Position numbers and translations under genes: made by a program
Notes under the pieces: generated by a model
Told to the model about the DNA's origin: nothing
Seen by the model: the letters and a program-made list of their open reading frames with translations, nothing else
Database searches by the model: none
Part shown: piece after piece, positions 34,778 to 45,051 of the stretch
Layout: every line of letters begins with the position of its first letter
Position numbering within the stretch: position 1 is the first letter of the stretch
From: WHSW01 sp963705955
GTDB taxonomy: Bacteria; Actinomycetota; Thermoleophilia; Solirubrobacterales; 70-9
Assembly: GCA_963705955.1 (NCBI GenBank)
Contig: CAVPLH010000006.1
Coordinates: 1 to 64,000 of the forward strand
DNA length: 64,000 bases
Reading direction: 5' to 3'

Positions 34778-36362
34778 ATGGCTTCAGCAATTCCTCAACC
34801 GTCCTTCCTCGCGACACGACGCGGCAAGCTCACCCTGGCACTCCTGGCCGCGGTCGCCTTTCTCGACTTCGTCGACGCGTCGATCGTCAACGTCGCGCTT
34901 CCGTCGATCCGCCGCGACCTCGGCTTCTCCGAGCAGGGCCTGCAGTGGGTCCCGAGCGCCTACCTGCTCACCTACGGGGGCTTCATGCTGCTCGGCGGCC
35001 GCGCCGCCGACCTGCTCGGGCGCCGGCGCGTCCTCGTCGCCGGCACGGTGCTGATCGGCGTCTCGTCGTTGATCGGCGGATTCGCCGACAGCGAGGGCGT
35101 CCTGATCGGCGCCCGCCTCGCGCAGGGCCTTGGCGCCGCGATGATGCTCCCGGCCGCGCTCTCGATCCTGACGACTTCGTTCAAGGAGGGCTCGGATCGC
35201 AACAAGGCGCTCGGAATCTGGGGCGGCGGTGGGCGGGCTCGCCTCCGCCGCCGGCGTGCTCCTCGGAGGCCTGCTGACCGACGGCCCCGGCTGGCGCTGG
35301 GTGATGTTCGTCAATCCGATCGCCGCGGTGCTCGTCCTCGGCGGGATCTTCTTGCTGATCGACGATGACCGGCGCCGCGCGCGGCTGGCGGAGTTCGACA
35401 TCCGCGGAGCCATCTTGGCCACCGGCGGGGTGCTCCTGCTCGTCTTCACGCTGGTGAAGGCGCCCGACCAGGGCTGGGGAAGCGGCCGCACGATCGCCGA
35501 GCTGATCGGAGCCTTCGCGCTGCTCGCCGCGTTCGTGATCAACGAACGGCGCAACAGGAACCCGCTCCTGCCGCTGTCGATCTTCCGCATCAGGGGGCTG
35601 GCCGCCGCGGACGCAACCCAGCTGATCGCCTTCGCGGGATTCCTGGCGATGTTCTTCTTCCTCACCCTCTACATGCAGAACGTCCTCGGCTACTCGCCGA
35701 TCCAGACCGGCGCCGCCTACCTCCCGCTGACCTTCGGCGTCGGCATCGCCGCCGGGATCTCCTCACAGCTCCTCGCCCGCACCGGGACGCGACCCGTGAT
35801 CGTCGCCGGTGCGCTGATCGCCGCCGGTGGCGTCTACTGGCTGTCGCGGATCCCGGTCGGCGGTTCCTACCTCAGCGACCTGCTCCCGGGCATGATGGTC
35901 ATGTCGATCGGTCTCGGCGCCGTATTCGTGGCGGTCACGACGGCGGCGAACGCCGGCGTGCCGGCCGACAAGGCCGGCCTCGCGGCGGCGCTTCTCAACG
36001 CCTCCCAGCAGGTCGGCGGCGCGCTTGGACTGGCGATCTTCTCGGCGATCGCCACCTCCCGCACCGGCGATCTGCTGGCGAGCCACGCCTCGCCGGCCGA
36101 GGCGCTCACCTCGGGCTTTCAGCGGGCGCTGCTGGCCTCCAGCCTCTTCCTCGTCGCAGCCGCCTTCGTCGCGCTGCGGATCACCAACACGCGCGGCGAG
36201 CAGAACCTGCCGGACGCCGAGGCGGAGCGCGAGATCGAGCCCACGCCGGCGGCTTCGAAGGGCGAGCGTCGGTCCGGGACGGTGCGGGGGCCGAGCAAGC
36301 ACTCGAGGCGTCGCCCGAGCCCAGTCAAAGACGCCGGCGCCGCCCCGGCTCGTGGACGGTGA
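34778..36362 (+). CDS. MFS exporter, DHA2 family (14 TM), one frameshift
   Basis: The N-part (LDFVDASIVNVALPSIRRDL, GRAADLLGRRRVL) is split from the C-part (GGLASAAGVLLGG onward) by one extra base in GGCGGCGGTGGGC at about 35225. Correcting it gives GIWGAVGGLASAAG and a roughly 525-residue transporter. The ribosome site GGGAGGT precedes ATG 34778. A drug or toxin is the likely substrate, sensed by the divergent MarR protein. The basic Ser/Arg-rich tail after the last helix may be a read-through extension. It is paralogous to the exporter at 4241. Confidence 0.88.
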
Positions 36363-36383
36363 CCGGCAGGAAGCGCGATCGCG

Positions 36384-36464
36384 GTGATCCCGTTCTTGCT
36401 TCCGGCCCTCGTGCTGGGACTGGTTGCCGCCGCCGTCGCGAGACGCCGGCGCCGGTCCGGCTAG
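36384..36464 (+). CDS. Possible 26-residue membrane peptide
   Basis: GTG IPFLLPALVLGLVAAAVA followed by RRRRRSG and TAG: one hydrophobic helix with a strongly basic end. CAGGAAG lies 10 nt upstream. Its stop overlaps the antiporter stop on the other strand. The size makes chance likely, so confidence is low. Confidence 0.25.
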   Translation: MIPFLLPALVLGLVAAAVARRRRRSG

Positions 36465-38047
36465 ACCTCGAGGCGCGACTCCTCGAGGTCCAGCTCGCGT
36501 TCGATCCTGCGCATCACCTCGTTCGAGATCGAGCCCTCGTTGCGCAGCGCGACGAGCGCCTCGCGCTGTGCGTCGTAGAGCACGTGCATGAGCCGCTGGT
36601 AGGCGAGCGAGCGGTCCTCGATCCCGTCCTCGTCGTCGATCATCCCGGCTCGGGTGGCGAAGCGACGCTTGCGGTAGCGATACATGGCCCGGACCCGCTC
36701 GACCGTGTCCTCGCGTGTCCACTCCTCCTCTTCGAGCTCGGTCAGGCGGACGAGCGCCGCCTTGCTCGCCGCGAGCCTCGCGCGGGTCTCCTCGGAGTCT
36801 TCGAGGCCGTCCTCTTCGTGAACGCCGAGCCGGCGGATCAGCGCCGGCAGGGTGAGGCCCTGGCCGACGACGGTGACCAGGATCAGGGCGAAGGTGATGA
36901 AGAGGATCAGGTCACGACCGGGAAGTGGCGCGCCCGCGTCGGTTTCGAGCGGCAACGCAAGGGCGGCGGCGAGCGAAACGGCGCCGCGCATCCCGCTCCA
37001 AGCACCGACGACGCGAGTGCGCCAGTCGGAGCGACGCGCCCGCTGCGACGCGCGCCGGTCCAGCGCGCGGAGCACGTAGGGCGTCGTGAACAGCCACAGA
37101 AACCGAACCGCGATCACCGTGGCGCAGACCGCGGCGGTGTAGCCGGCCACCTCGTTCGCGGGGAACGAGCGCAGCCCGTCGAGAATCACCGGTAGCTGGA
37201 GGCCGATGAGGATGAACAGGGTGGCGTTGATCAGGAAGGTGAGCACCTCCCAGACCGCGTACGTCTGCAGGCGGGTCTCGGGGGAGATCAGCTGGGGCGC
37301 TCGCCAGCCGAGGTAGAGGCCCGTGGTCACCGCCGCGAGCACGCCCGAGGCGCCGATCGCGTCGGCGGCCACGAAGGCGGCGTATCCGGTGAACAGCGAG
37401 ATCGTGATTTCGGTCGTCGGATCGTTGAGCCGTCTGCGGATCGCGGCGACGACGAACCCGATCGCGATTCCGATCGCAAGGCCGCCGGCCGCTGCGGTGA
37501 CGAAGTCGAGGCTGGCTTCGGCGAGCGAGACGCTGGCGCCAACCGCGGCGCTGACCGCGACCTTGTAGACGACCAGGGCGCTGGCGTCGTTGACGAGGCT
37601 TTCGCCCTCGATCACGTTGACGATCCGGCGCGGGGCGCCGACCCGGCGCATGATCGCGGTGGCGGCGATCGGATCGGTCGGCGAGACGATCGCGCCGAGC
37701 GCGAATGCCATCGCCCAGGGGAGGTCGATCAGCGCATGGCCGATCACCGCGACGACCACGGTGGTCGTCAGGACGAGCCCGATCGCAAGCATCGAGATCG
37801 CGCGTGCATCGGCGCGCAACGCTTGGAGGTCGGCGAAGAAGGCGGCCGAGTACAGCAACGGCGGCAGAAAGACGACCAGGACGAGGTCGGGGTCGAGCTC
37901 GATCTCGGGGATCCCCGGGGTGGCGCCGAGCAGGACGCCGCCGAGCACGAGCACGATCGGGTAGGGGACGTCGAGCCAGCGCGCGATGACGTTGAGGCCG
38001 GCGACCGAGATGAAAAGCGCGGCGATGAAGATCTCGAGGTCTCCCAT
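36461..38047 (-). CDS. Na+/H+ (cation/proton) antiporter, CPA1/NhaP family
   Basis: 528 residues. About 12 membrane helices fill residues 1-410 with the CPA1 motifs VFLPPLLYSAAFFADL, SPTDPIAAT (122-130), EGESLVNDASALV (147-159) and WSGMRGAVSLAAALALPL. The last 110 residues are cytoplasmic and charged. The Asp pair in the ND motif is the ion-binding site of the family. Likely role is export of Na+ or K+ in exchange for protons for pH and salt balance. Confidence 0.93.
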   Translation of the reverse strand: MGDLEIFIAALFISVAGLNVIARWLDVPYPIVLVLGGVLLGATPGIPEIELDPDLVLVVFLPPLLYSAAFFADLQALRADARAISMLAIGLVLTTTVVVAVIGHALIDLPWAMAFALGAIVSPTDPIAATAIMRRVGAPRRIVNVIEGESLVNDASALVVYKVAVSAAVGASVSLAEASLDFVTAAAGGLAIGIAIGFVVAAIRRRLNDPTTEITISLFTGYAAFVAADAIGASGVLAAVTTGLYLGWRAPQLISPETRLQTYAVWEVLTFLINATLFILIGLQLPVILDGLRSFPANEVAGYTAAVCATVIAVRFLWLFTTPYVLRALDRRASQRARRSDWRTRVVGAWSGMRGAVSLAAALALPLETDAGAPLPGRDLILFITFALILVTVVGQGLTLPALIRRLGVHEEDGLEDSEETRARLAASKAALVRLTELEEEEWTREDTVERVRAMYRYRKRRFATRAGMIDDEDGIEDRSLAYQRLMHVLYDAQREALVALRNEGSISNEVMRRIERELDLEESRLEV

Positions 38048-38128
38048 ACCGCCGATGTTTTAGCGCCTCGCTTCGCGGTCACCGAGCGACCGCCGGCTGG
38101 GCCCGCGGAGGCGAGATACTCCGGACGC

Positions 38129-38905
38129 ATGTCGGACGACAAGGTCGCGTTGGTGCGTACGGTCTTCGAGGCGATCCGGTCCGGGGACCGGGCCGCCTAC
38201 CTCCCGCGCATCGATCCCGGCCTCAGGATCGAGCCCTCGACGAACTCCCCCGAGCAAAGGGTGCTCGAGGGCGTGGAGGGCTTCGAGCGCTGGATCTCGC
38301 GATGGCCGGCGCTGTTCGAGGAGTACGAGGTAAGGCCCGAGAGGTTCTCGGTCGCCGGAAACGACGTCGTCGTTGCCCTCCACGAGCGCGCCAGGAGCGC
38401 CCGCAGCGATCTCGAGATCGAAGATCGCTTCGCTCACGTATGGACGGTGCGCGATGGGAAGGTCGTGCGGATCCGGGTCTTCAACAACGAGCTCGAGGCG
38501 CTCGACGCTGCCGAGCCGGCCAACGTGGAGATCGTGCGCCGCTGGTTCGAAGCCGTCAGCGACGAGGACTTCAGCGCCGCGCTCGCGATGGTCCATCCCG
38601 ACGTCGAGCTCGTCCCGCCAGGAGGACAGTCGCCGTATCGGGGTGCCGAGAGCCTGCGCCGCTGGATGGAGCCGGACGCGTTTCGCGAGCAGGTGATCCA
38701 GCCGTTGGAAACCGTCGTCGTCGCGGACAGGTCGATCCTCACCAGACAGCACGTCACGGCTCGAGGGGCCGGCAGCGGGATCGAGTTGGATCTGATCTCG
38801 TGGTCCGTCTGGACCTTCGACGAAGGCGGCCTGATCACACGGATCGAGATCTACCTGGACCACGAATCGGACAAGGCCCGCGAGGCGGCCGGGCGCTCGG
38901 AGTAG
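38129..38905 (+). CDS. Tandem SnoaL/NTF2-like protein (two domains)
   Basis: 258 residues made of two copies of the fold. Domain 1 starts KVALVRTVFEAIRSGDRAAY, and domain 2 starts VEIVRRWFEAVSDEDFSAAL at about residue 133. Each ends with a WTVRDGKVVRIRVF-like or WTFDEGGLITRIEIY strand. Single-domain relatives are at 11224 and 15884, so this is probably a fused duplication. Substrate unknown. Confidence 0.82.
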   Translation: MSDDKVALVRTVFEAIRSGDRAAYLPRIDPGLRIEPSTNSPEQRVLEGVEGFERWISRWPALFEEYEVRPERFSVAGNDVVVALHERARSARSDLEIEDRFAHVWTVRDGKVVRIRVFNNELEALDAAEPANVEIVRRWFEAVSDEDFSAALAMVHPDVELVPPGGQSPYRGAESLRRWMEPDAFREQVIQPLETVVVADRSILTRQHVTARGAGSGIELDLISWSVWTFDEGGLITRIEIYLDHESDKAREAAGRSE

Positions 38906-39023
38906 CGCGCCGGCCTGACGTTCGCGGTCGGTCGCCTCGACCGGCGTTAGCCTGTGGCGGGAACGGGAGCAGCCGGCGAAGCGGAGATCGAGTCAAGCGC
39001 GATGACCGACAGCGAGGTCTGAG

Positions 39024-40589
39024 ATGAGCGACCAGAATCCGCAGGTGCTCGTGGTCGGCGCCGGCCCGACGGGGCTGCTGCTGGCGGCCGAGCTGGAGCG
39101 ACGCGAGGTGCCGTGCCTGCTGATCGACGCGCTCGACGCCCCGCAGGGCTGGGACCGGGCGACCGTCATACACGAACGGTCGCTGGAGATCTTCGAGGCG
39201 CTCGGGCTCGCGGACACGTTGGTCCGCGACGGCATGAAGGTCCGCGGGGCGCGATTTCACTCCGACGGCGAGGTCCTCGCCGAGCTCAGCCTCGATCTCA
39301 CCGAGAGCCGGTACGGCTACCAGCTCGGACTCTCCGAGGAGGTGACCGAGGCCGTGCTCACCGGCTTTCTCGAGGCACACGGCGGTGGTGTGACCCGCTC
39401 AACACGCTTCGTCGGCCTGGAGCCGGGCGAGGGCTCGGTGACGGCGACGCTGGAGCGCGACGGAGAACGCCGCCAGGTGGTCGCCGAGTGGGTGGTCGGC
39501 TGCGACGGCTATCACAGCTACGTTCGCGAGGCGGCCGGGATCGAGTTCCCCGGGACCACGATCGAGGCGCCGTGGGCAGTCTTCGACGCGACGATCGAAG
39601 GCTGGGACGACGACTACGACCTCGTCTTCCCGCACTTCGACCGACCCCCGTTGATCCTCACGCCGCTGCCCGGGCGCCGGTGGCGCGCCTACGTGCGGCC
39701 GAGCTCCGACACGGCCGACCTCGTCGCCGAGGCCGAGGAAGTGCTCCGCCGCTACAAGCCGGCGGCCAGGTTCGCCGCGATCGAGAACCCGGCCAGGTTC
39801 CGTTGTCACTCGCGGGTCGCCGCTCGCTATCGGTCCGGCCGCGTCCTGCTCGCGGGCGACGCCGCCCACGCCTGCACACCGGCGGAGGGCCACGGGATGA
39901 ACACCGGGCTCCAGGACGCATTCAATCTCGGTTGGAAGCTCGCCCTGGTCTGCCGCGGAGAGGCGGGCGCCGGCCTCCTCGACACCTATGAGGCCGAGCG
40001 GCGGCCGGTCGCCGAACTCGTGGTCGCGTCCGGCGCCGCCTTCGAGAGCGCGCAGGCGATCACCGACGCCGGCGAGCGGGCGGCACGCGATGCCGAGATC
40101 CGCCGGACGATGGCCGATCCGGAGATCGCCCACCACGACGCGGCCGCCGCCTCGGAGCTCGACCGCTCGTATCCGAGGTCGCGGGCGGTCGCCGGCGACG
40201 AGGGCGCGGTCGCGACGGCGGGCCGGCTGCTGCCGGATACGGGGCCGATCGAACCCGCGCAGGGCGTTCCGCGGCCGCTTCACGAGCTCACCCACCACCC
40301 GGGCCACACGCTGGTGGTCCTCGGCGGTCCGCAGGCGGACCCGGGCCGGGTTGGCGAGCTGGCCGAGGAGTTCGGGCGGCACGTCGGCCCGGCCGTCGAC
40401 GCGGTCGTCGGCCTCGGCACCGATCCGGGCGGCGGGCCGGACGGCCGGATCGACGAATCGGTGGCCGCCGATCTCGGGGTCGTCGGCGTCACGGTGCTCG
40501 CGGTGCGCCCGGACCGCTACATCGGGCTGCGCGACGACAGCGGCGATCCGGAGGCGGTCGACGCCTACCTCGAAGCGTTGGTCGCTTAG
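39024..40589 (+). CDS. FAD-dependent aromatic monooxygenase (PheA/TfdB-type hydroxylase)
   Basis: 521 residues. GAGPTGLLLAAELERR at residues 12-27 binds the ADP part of FAD, the DG motif CDGYHSYVRE sits near 155, and GDAAHACTPAEGHGMNTGLQ near 280 binds the flavin. The C-terminal thioredoxin-like domain common in this group follows. Such enzymes hydroxylate phenols, polyketides or antibiotics using NAD(P)H. The substrate is not set by context; neighbours are unrelated. Confidence 0.9.
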   Translation: MSDQNPQVLVVGAGPTGLLLAAELERREVPCLLIDALDAPQGWDRATVIHERSLEIFEALGLADTLVRDGMKVRGARFHSDGEVLAELSLDLTESRYGYQLGLSEEVTEAVLTGFLEAHGGGVTRSTRFVGLEPGEGSVTATLERDGERRQVVAEWVVGCDGYHSYVREAAGIEFPGTTIEAPWAVFDATIEGWDDDYDLVFPHFDRPPLILTPLPGRRWRAYVRPSSDTADLVAEAEEVLRRYKPAARFAAIENPARFRCHSRVAARYRSGRVLLAGDAAHACTPAEGHGMNTGLQDAFNLGWKLALVCRGEAGAGLLDTYEAERRPVAELVVASGAAFESAQAITDAGERAARDAEIRRTMADPEIAHHDAAAASELDRSYPRSRAVAGDEGAVATAGRLLPDTGPIEPAQGVPRPLHELTHHPGHTLVVLGGPQADPGRVGELAEEFGRHVGPAVDAVVGLGTDPGGGPDGRIDESVAADLGVVGVTVLAVRPDRYIGLRDDSGDPEAVDAYLEALVA

Positions 40590-40592
40590 AGC

Positions 40593-40709
40593 GCAATCAC
40601 CTCGCTCGGGTACTCGAGCCCACCGGCCGAGGATCCAAGCTGGTTCGAGGGCTTCGGCGGCCAGACCGACATCTGGAAGGCGAAGCTCGACCTCTCGCGT
40701 CTGCCGTAA
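40593..40709 (+). pseudogene. Orphan C-terminal coding fragment
   Basis: A 38-residue open stretch ends WFEGFGGQTDIWKAKLDLSR-LP and TAA. It has protein-like composition, unlike the Arg-rich shadow frames, but no start and no upstream continuation, since the monooxygenase stop is 3 nt away in another frame. It may be a leftover of a displaced gene. Family not recognised. Confidence 0.3.
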
Positions 40710-40734
40710 CCGCGACCCCGCTCGCGAACCGGAC

Positions 40735-42724
40735 CTACACCTCGATCAGCGAGCCGACCGTCACCGTGCGGTCGGCGGGGAGCCTGAAGTACTCGACCGG
40801 GCTCGCCGCGTTGTGGGCCATCGCGACGAAGAGGCGCTTGCGCCAGCCGCGCATCCCCGGCGCGGGGGTCGGGACGACCTCGACGTGGGAGAGGAAGTAG
40901 GAGGCGCCCTCGACGTCGATCACGGTCTCGAGTCCGGCCTCACGCGCGAGCTCGATCGTCCGCGGCACGTCGGGCATGTCCTGGTAGCCGAACCGGGCGG
41001 TGACGTGGCTGATGCCGTCGTCCTCGAAGCCGAGGGGGTCGATCTCCAGCCGCTCGCTCTCGGGGACGAACGGCGCCTTGGTGGTCTCGATCGAGAGCAC
41101 GACCACGGTCTCGTGGACCGTGCGGGCGTGCTCGACCGTCGTCCGCAGGGCGAGCGGCGTCGTCTCGCGCCGCGCGTTCAGATAGACCGCCGTTCCCGGC
41201 ACCCGGACCAAGGGCGGGTCGATCGCCCGCAGCTCCTCGACGAAGTCGCGCAGCGGCCCCTCCGCCTCGATTCGCGCCGACGCGAGTCGTTCGCTGCCTT
41301 GCTTCCAGGTGCTCAGGATGACGAACATCACGGCCCCGACCGAGAGCGGGAACCAGCCTCCGTGGACGACCTTGGTCAGGTTCGCCCCCAGGAAGGCGAG
41401 ATCGACCGTGAAGAAGACGAGCGCGCCGGCGACCGCGATCCAGGTCGGCTTCCGCCACAGGGCCCGGACCACGACCAGGAAGAGCAGGGTGTCGACCGTC
41501 AAGGTGCCGGTCACGGCGACGCCGTACGCCGACGCCAGGTTGGCCGAGGAGCCGAAGCCGAGGACGAGCGCGACCACCGCGATCAGCAGCACCCAGTTGA
41601 CGGCCGGGGCGTAGACCTGTCCGATCGCCTCGGCGGAGGTGTGGCGAATCGACAGCCGCGGCAGGAACCCGAGCCGGACCGCCTGGCGGGTGACCGAGAA
41701 CGCCCCGGAGATCACCGACTGCGAGGCGATGATCGTCGCGACCGTCGCCAGCAAGACCATCGGCATCCGCGCCCAGTGCGGGATCAGGAGGAAGAACGGG
41801 TTGTCGATCGCGGTCGGGCGTCCCGAGGATCAGGGAGCCCTGGCCCATGTAGTTGAGGGTCAGCGCCGGGAAGACGACGAAGAACCACGCCCGGCTGATC
41901 GGCGGGCGTCCGAAGTGCCCCATGTCGGCGTAGAGCGCCTCCGCGCCCGTGATCGTGAGCACGATCGAGCCGAGCGAGATGAAGGCGATCCCCGGGTGCG
42001 CGGTGAAGAACTCGACCCCGTAGCTCGGCGACAGCGCCTTGACGATCGCCGGGTGTGCGACGACCCGGCCGAGCCCGGCGATCGCCAGGACCGCGAACCA
42101 GACCGCCATCACGGGACCGAACACCCGCCCGATCCGGTGCGTCCCGTAACGCTGGATCGCGAACAGCGCGACGATCACCGCGATCGTGATCGGGAGGACC
42201 AGCGATTCGAGGCTCGGCTCGACGACCTTGAGGCCCTCGACCGCCGAGAGCACCGAGATCGCCGGGGTGATCATCCCGTCGCCGTAGAAGAGCGCGACCC
42301 CGAACATCCCCAACCCGATCAGGATCAGCTTCGCCCGGCGCCCGCGCAGCGACGCCGTCTGCACGAGCGCGATCAGCGCCATGATCCCGCCCTCGCCGTC
42401 GTTGTCGGCGCGCATGATGAAGGCGACGAACTCGATCGAGACGATCAGGGTGATCGACCAGAAGACGAGCGAGATCACTCCGTAGACGTCTCCCTCGGTC
42501 GGCTTCACCGCGTGGTTGTCGGCCGAGAACACGGTCTGCAGCGCGTACAGCGGGCTCGTGCCGATGTCGCCGAAGACGACGCCGAGCGCCCCGAGGGCGA
42601 GCGCCGCCATCCCGAGCTGCCGGCGGCGTTCCCGGACCGATCGCCGCCTCGTTCGCTCGGGCTCCGCGCCGGGCTCGTCCGCGGCGGTGTAGGGCTGATC
42701 TCCCGAGGCGTCCTCGCCGGGCAT
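40735..42724 (-). CDS. kup: Low-affinity potassium uptake protein Kup, one frameshift
   Basis: The N-part has ALGVVFGDIGTSPLYALQTV, GDGMITPAISVLSAVEG and YADMGHFGR, the signature blocks of KUP/HAK transporters. The C-part has ASQSVISGAFSVTRQAVRLG and the long cytoplasmic tail ending GSLIEV. One or two bases are out of register near 41822, between LILG and AIDNPFF. Joined, it is about 662 residues with 12 helices, the normal family size. It imports K+ with protons. It precedes no riboswitch that I can see; only 39 nt separate it from the next gene. Confidence 0.9.
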
Positions 42725-42763
42725 CGCGATTGCGAACCCTAAGGCGCCCGGGGGAGCCCGCGG

Positions 42764-43663
42764 TCAGCCGGCGGCGTGCGCCGCGCTCGCCAGCAGTTCG
42801 ACGATCTTGACCGCGCCGGTTCCGTCGGCGTCCTTCTCGGGGTTGAAGCACGCGAGCGTCATCCCGAGGCACCGCGGGGATGCGGCCGGGGCCGCGATCA
42901 GCCGTTCGAGCTCTGCCCACGAGAGCCCGTCCGCCATCAGGTAGTCGGTCGCCGGGAACTGATCCGGGTCGAGCACGTCGAGGTCGAGGTGAAGCCAGTA
43001 GCCCGCGGTCCCGGCGGCCGCGTGCTCTGCGGCCCGCTCCCCCGCCCGCGCCGGATCGCCGCGCACGGCGTCGGCGTCGAGGTGGAGCATCTCGGGATCG
43101 ACGTCCTCGGGCAGCGGCGAGCCGAGACCGGCGGCCTCGTCGTGGTCGCGGGGGCCGAGCAGCGCGATCCGTCGCGGCTCGACCAGCGGATCGGCCTCGT
43201 GCGCTGCCGCGCGCAGCTCGGGCGGGCCGAGGCCGCAGAGCACCGCGAGCGGGAAGTCCGCCGACTCGCCGGTCGGCGAGGTCCGACCGTCGTAGAGGTC
43301 GACGTGCCCGTCGACGTAGACGAGCCCGATGCTTCCGAACTGGTCTCGGAGCGCGGCGCAGGCGGCGATCGTCGCGGTGCAGTCGCCGGCGAGCAGAAGC
43401 GGCCAGCGTCCGGCCGCGAGCAGCGCTCCGACGGCGTCGCGCACTCCGCCGAGCGTCGCGACCACCGACGGCAGCGCGAGGACCCCGGATTCCGGGTCGC
43501 GGACGCGGCCGCGGATCGCCACCGCCGCGTCGCCTGCGTCGTCGCCGCCGACCCGCGCGACGACCCCGGCACGGCGCAGCGCCCGCGGCGCCAGCTCGGT
43601 CCCGCCCGCCTCGCCGGCGCAATCGATCGGAATTCCGAGGATCGCGATCTCTCGCCCGCTCAC
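42764..43663 (-). CDS. Arginase/agmatinase-family (ureohydrolase-fold) protein
   Basis: 299 residues with GDCTATIAA (usually GGDHS), VYVDGHVDLYD (usually DAHxD) and HLDLDVLDPDQFPAT (SxDxDxxDP). Four of the Mn-ligand Asp/His positions are therefore kept, but the GGDH His is replaced by Cys. That suggests either a member with altered metal binding or a non-canonical ureohydrolase. GTG 43663 is chosen. Substrates of the fold include arginine, agmatine and formiminoglutamate. It is divergent from rph by 61 nt. Confidence 0.82.
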   Translation of the reverse strand: MSGREIAILGIPIDCAGEAGGTELAPRALRRAGVVARVGGDDAGDAAVAIRGRVRDPESGVLALPSVVATLGGVRDAVGALLAAGRWPLLLAGDCTATIAACAALRDQFGSIGLVYVDGHVDLYDGRTSPTGESADFPLAVLCGLGPPELRAAAHEADPLVEPRRIALLGPRDHDEAAGLGSPLPEDVDPEMLHLDADAVRGDPARAGERAAEHAAAGTAGYWLHLDLDVLDPDQFPATDYLMADGLSWAELERLIAAPAASPRCLGMTLACFNPEKDADGTGAVKIVELLASAAHAAG

Positions 43664-43724
43664 GCGCAAAGCCTACGGCCCACGAGGCCCGCGGCGAACG
43701 CGGCGGCTCTGAAAGACTCGGCGC

Positions 43725-44456
43725 ATGGCGCGCAGCTACGACCGTACCCATGCCGACGTGCGGCCGGTCTCGATCGAGCCCGGGTTCGTTCGCACCGCGA
43801 CCGGCTCGTGCCTCTACGAGCAGGGCGAGACGCGGGTGATCTGCACCGCCAGCGTCTCCACCTCGGTGCCGCGCTGGCTCGAGGGCAAGGGCCGCGGCTG
43901 GGTCACGGCGGAGTACGCGATGCTGCCGGCCTCGACCGGGGAACGCAAGGACCGCGACTCGAAGCGCGGCAGGCCCGACGGCCGCTCGACCGAGATCCAG
44001 CGGCTGATCGGCCGCGCCCTGCGGGGCGTCGTCGACCTGACCGCGCTCCCCGATCGCTCGGTCTATGTCGACTGCGACGTCCTCCAGGCCGACGGCGGCA
44101 CCCGTTGCGCCTCGATCACCGGCGGCTTCATCGCGCTGCAGCTCGCCTTCCAGGGACTTCTTGCGGCGGGGGATCTCGACCGCGACCCGCTCACCGGCTC
44201 GGTCGCGGCGATCTCGTGTGGCGTCGTCGACGGCGAGCTGCTCTGCGACCTCGACTACTCCGAGGACTCGCGGGCGGAGGTCGACGCGAACATCGTCATG
44301 ACCGGAGACGGCGGCCTGGTCGAGGTTCAGGCGACGGCTGAGCGCACCCCGGTCTCGCGCGCCTCGCTCGACGAGCTGCTCGGGCTCGCCGAGCCGGCGA
44401 TCGCGGGGCTGCGAGGCGCTCAGGCCGAGGCCTGCGGTGGCCCTTCCGGACAGTGA
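43725..44456 (+). CDS. rph: Ribonuclease PH
   Basis: 243 residues with the full RNase PH core: GSCLYEQGETRVICTASVS, GWVTAEYAMLPASTGERK, the phosphate-binding GRSTEIQRLIGRALR, and DCDVLQADGGTRCASITGG near the active Asp. It trims tRNA 3' ends by phosphorolysis. It is the first gene of a compact operon, with its stop overlapping rdgB by 4 nt. The length is normal for the family. Confidence 0.97.
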   Translation: MARSYDRTHADVRPVSIEPGFVRTATGSCLYEQGETRVICTASVSTSVPRWLEGKGRGWVTAEYAMLPASTGERKDRDSKRGRPDGRSTEIQRLIGRALRGVVDLTALPDRSVYVDCDVLQADGGTRCASITGGFIALQLAFQGLLAAGDLDRDPLTGSVAAISCGVVDGELLCDLDYSEDSRAEVDANIVMTGDGGLVEVQATAERTPVSRASLDELLGLAEPAIAGLRGAQAEACGGPSGQ

Positions 44457-45049
44457 AGCCGACGCTCACCGTCGCGACCCGCAACGAGCACAAGCTGCGC
44501 GAGCTCGGCGAGATCCTCACCGGCGTCGAGCTGGTCGCGCTGCCGGCCGAGGTGGAGCTGCCCCCCGAGACCGGCGACACGTTCGCCGAGAACGCGCTGG
44601 TCAAGGCGAGGGCGGCGCACGCCGGGACCGGTAAGGCGGCGATCGCCGACGATTCGGGGATCGCCGCGGCGGCGCTCGGCGGCCGCCCCGGGGTCCACTC
44701 GGCGCGGTTCGCGGGCCCCCGGGCCACCGACGAGCAGAACCTCGACCTGCTGATCTCGATGCTCGCCCGCGAGCAGGACCGCTCGGTTGCCTACGTCTGC
44801 GTGCTCGCCCACGTCGCCGCCGACGGCACGGAGCACCTCTACGAGGGCCGCTGCGAGGGGACGCTGATCGACCACCGGCGCGGAACCGGGGGCTTCGGCT
44901 ACGACCCGGCGTTCGTCCCCGCGGACACCGGCGCCGACGACGAGCGGACGATGTCCGAGCTGAGCGCGGAGGAGAAGCACGCGATCAGCCACCGGGGCCG
45001 GGCGGCGCGGGCGTTCGCGGAGGCGCTCGCCGCCGGAGACCCGGGGTAG
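44453..45049 (+). CDS. rdgB: XTP/dITP diphosphatase (Ham1 family)
   Basis: 198 residues. ATRNEHKLRELGEIL at residues 8-22, ADDSGIAAAALGGRPGVHSA near 65 and GFGYDPAFVP near 143 are the nucleotide- and Mg-binding motifs. It cleans the NTP pool of xanthosine and inosine triphosphates. GTG 44453 overlaps the rph stop. The rph-rdgB order is common in bacteria. Confidence 0.96.
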   Translation: MKPTLTVATRNEHKLRELGEILTGVELVALPAEVELPPETGDTFAENALVKARAAHAGTGKAAIADDSGIAAAALGGRPGVHSARFAGPRATDEQNLDLLISMLAREQDRSVAYVCVLAHVAADGTEHLYEGRCEGTLIDHRRGTGGFGYDPAFVPADTGADDERTMSELSAEEKHAISHRGRAARAFAEALAAGDPG

Positions 45050-45051
45050 CG

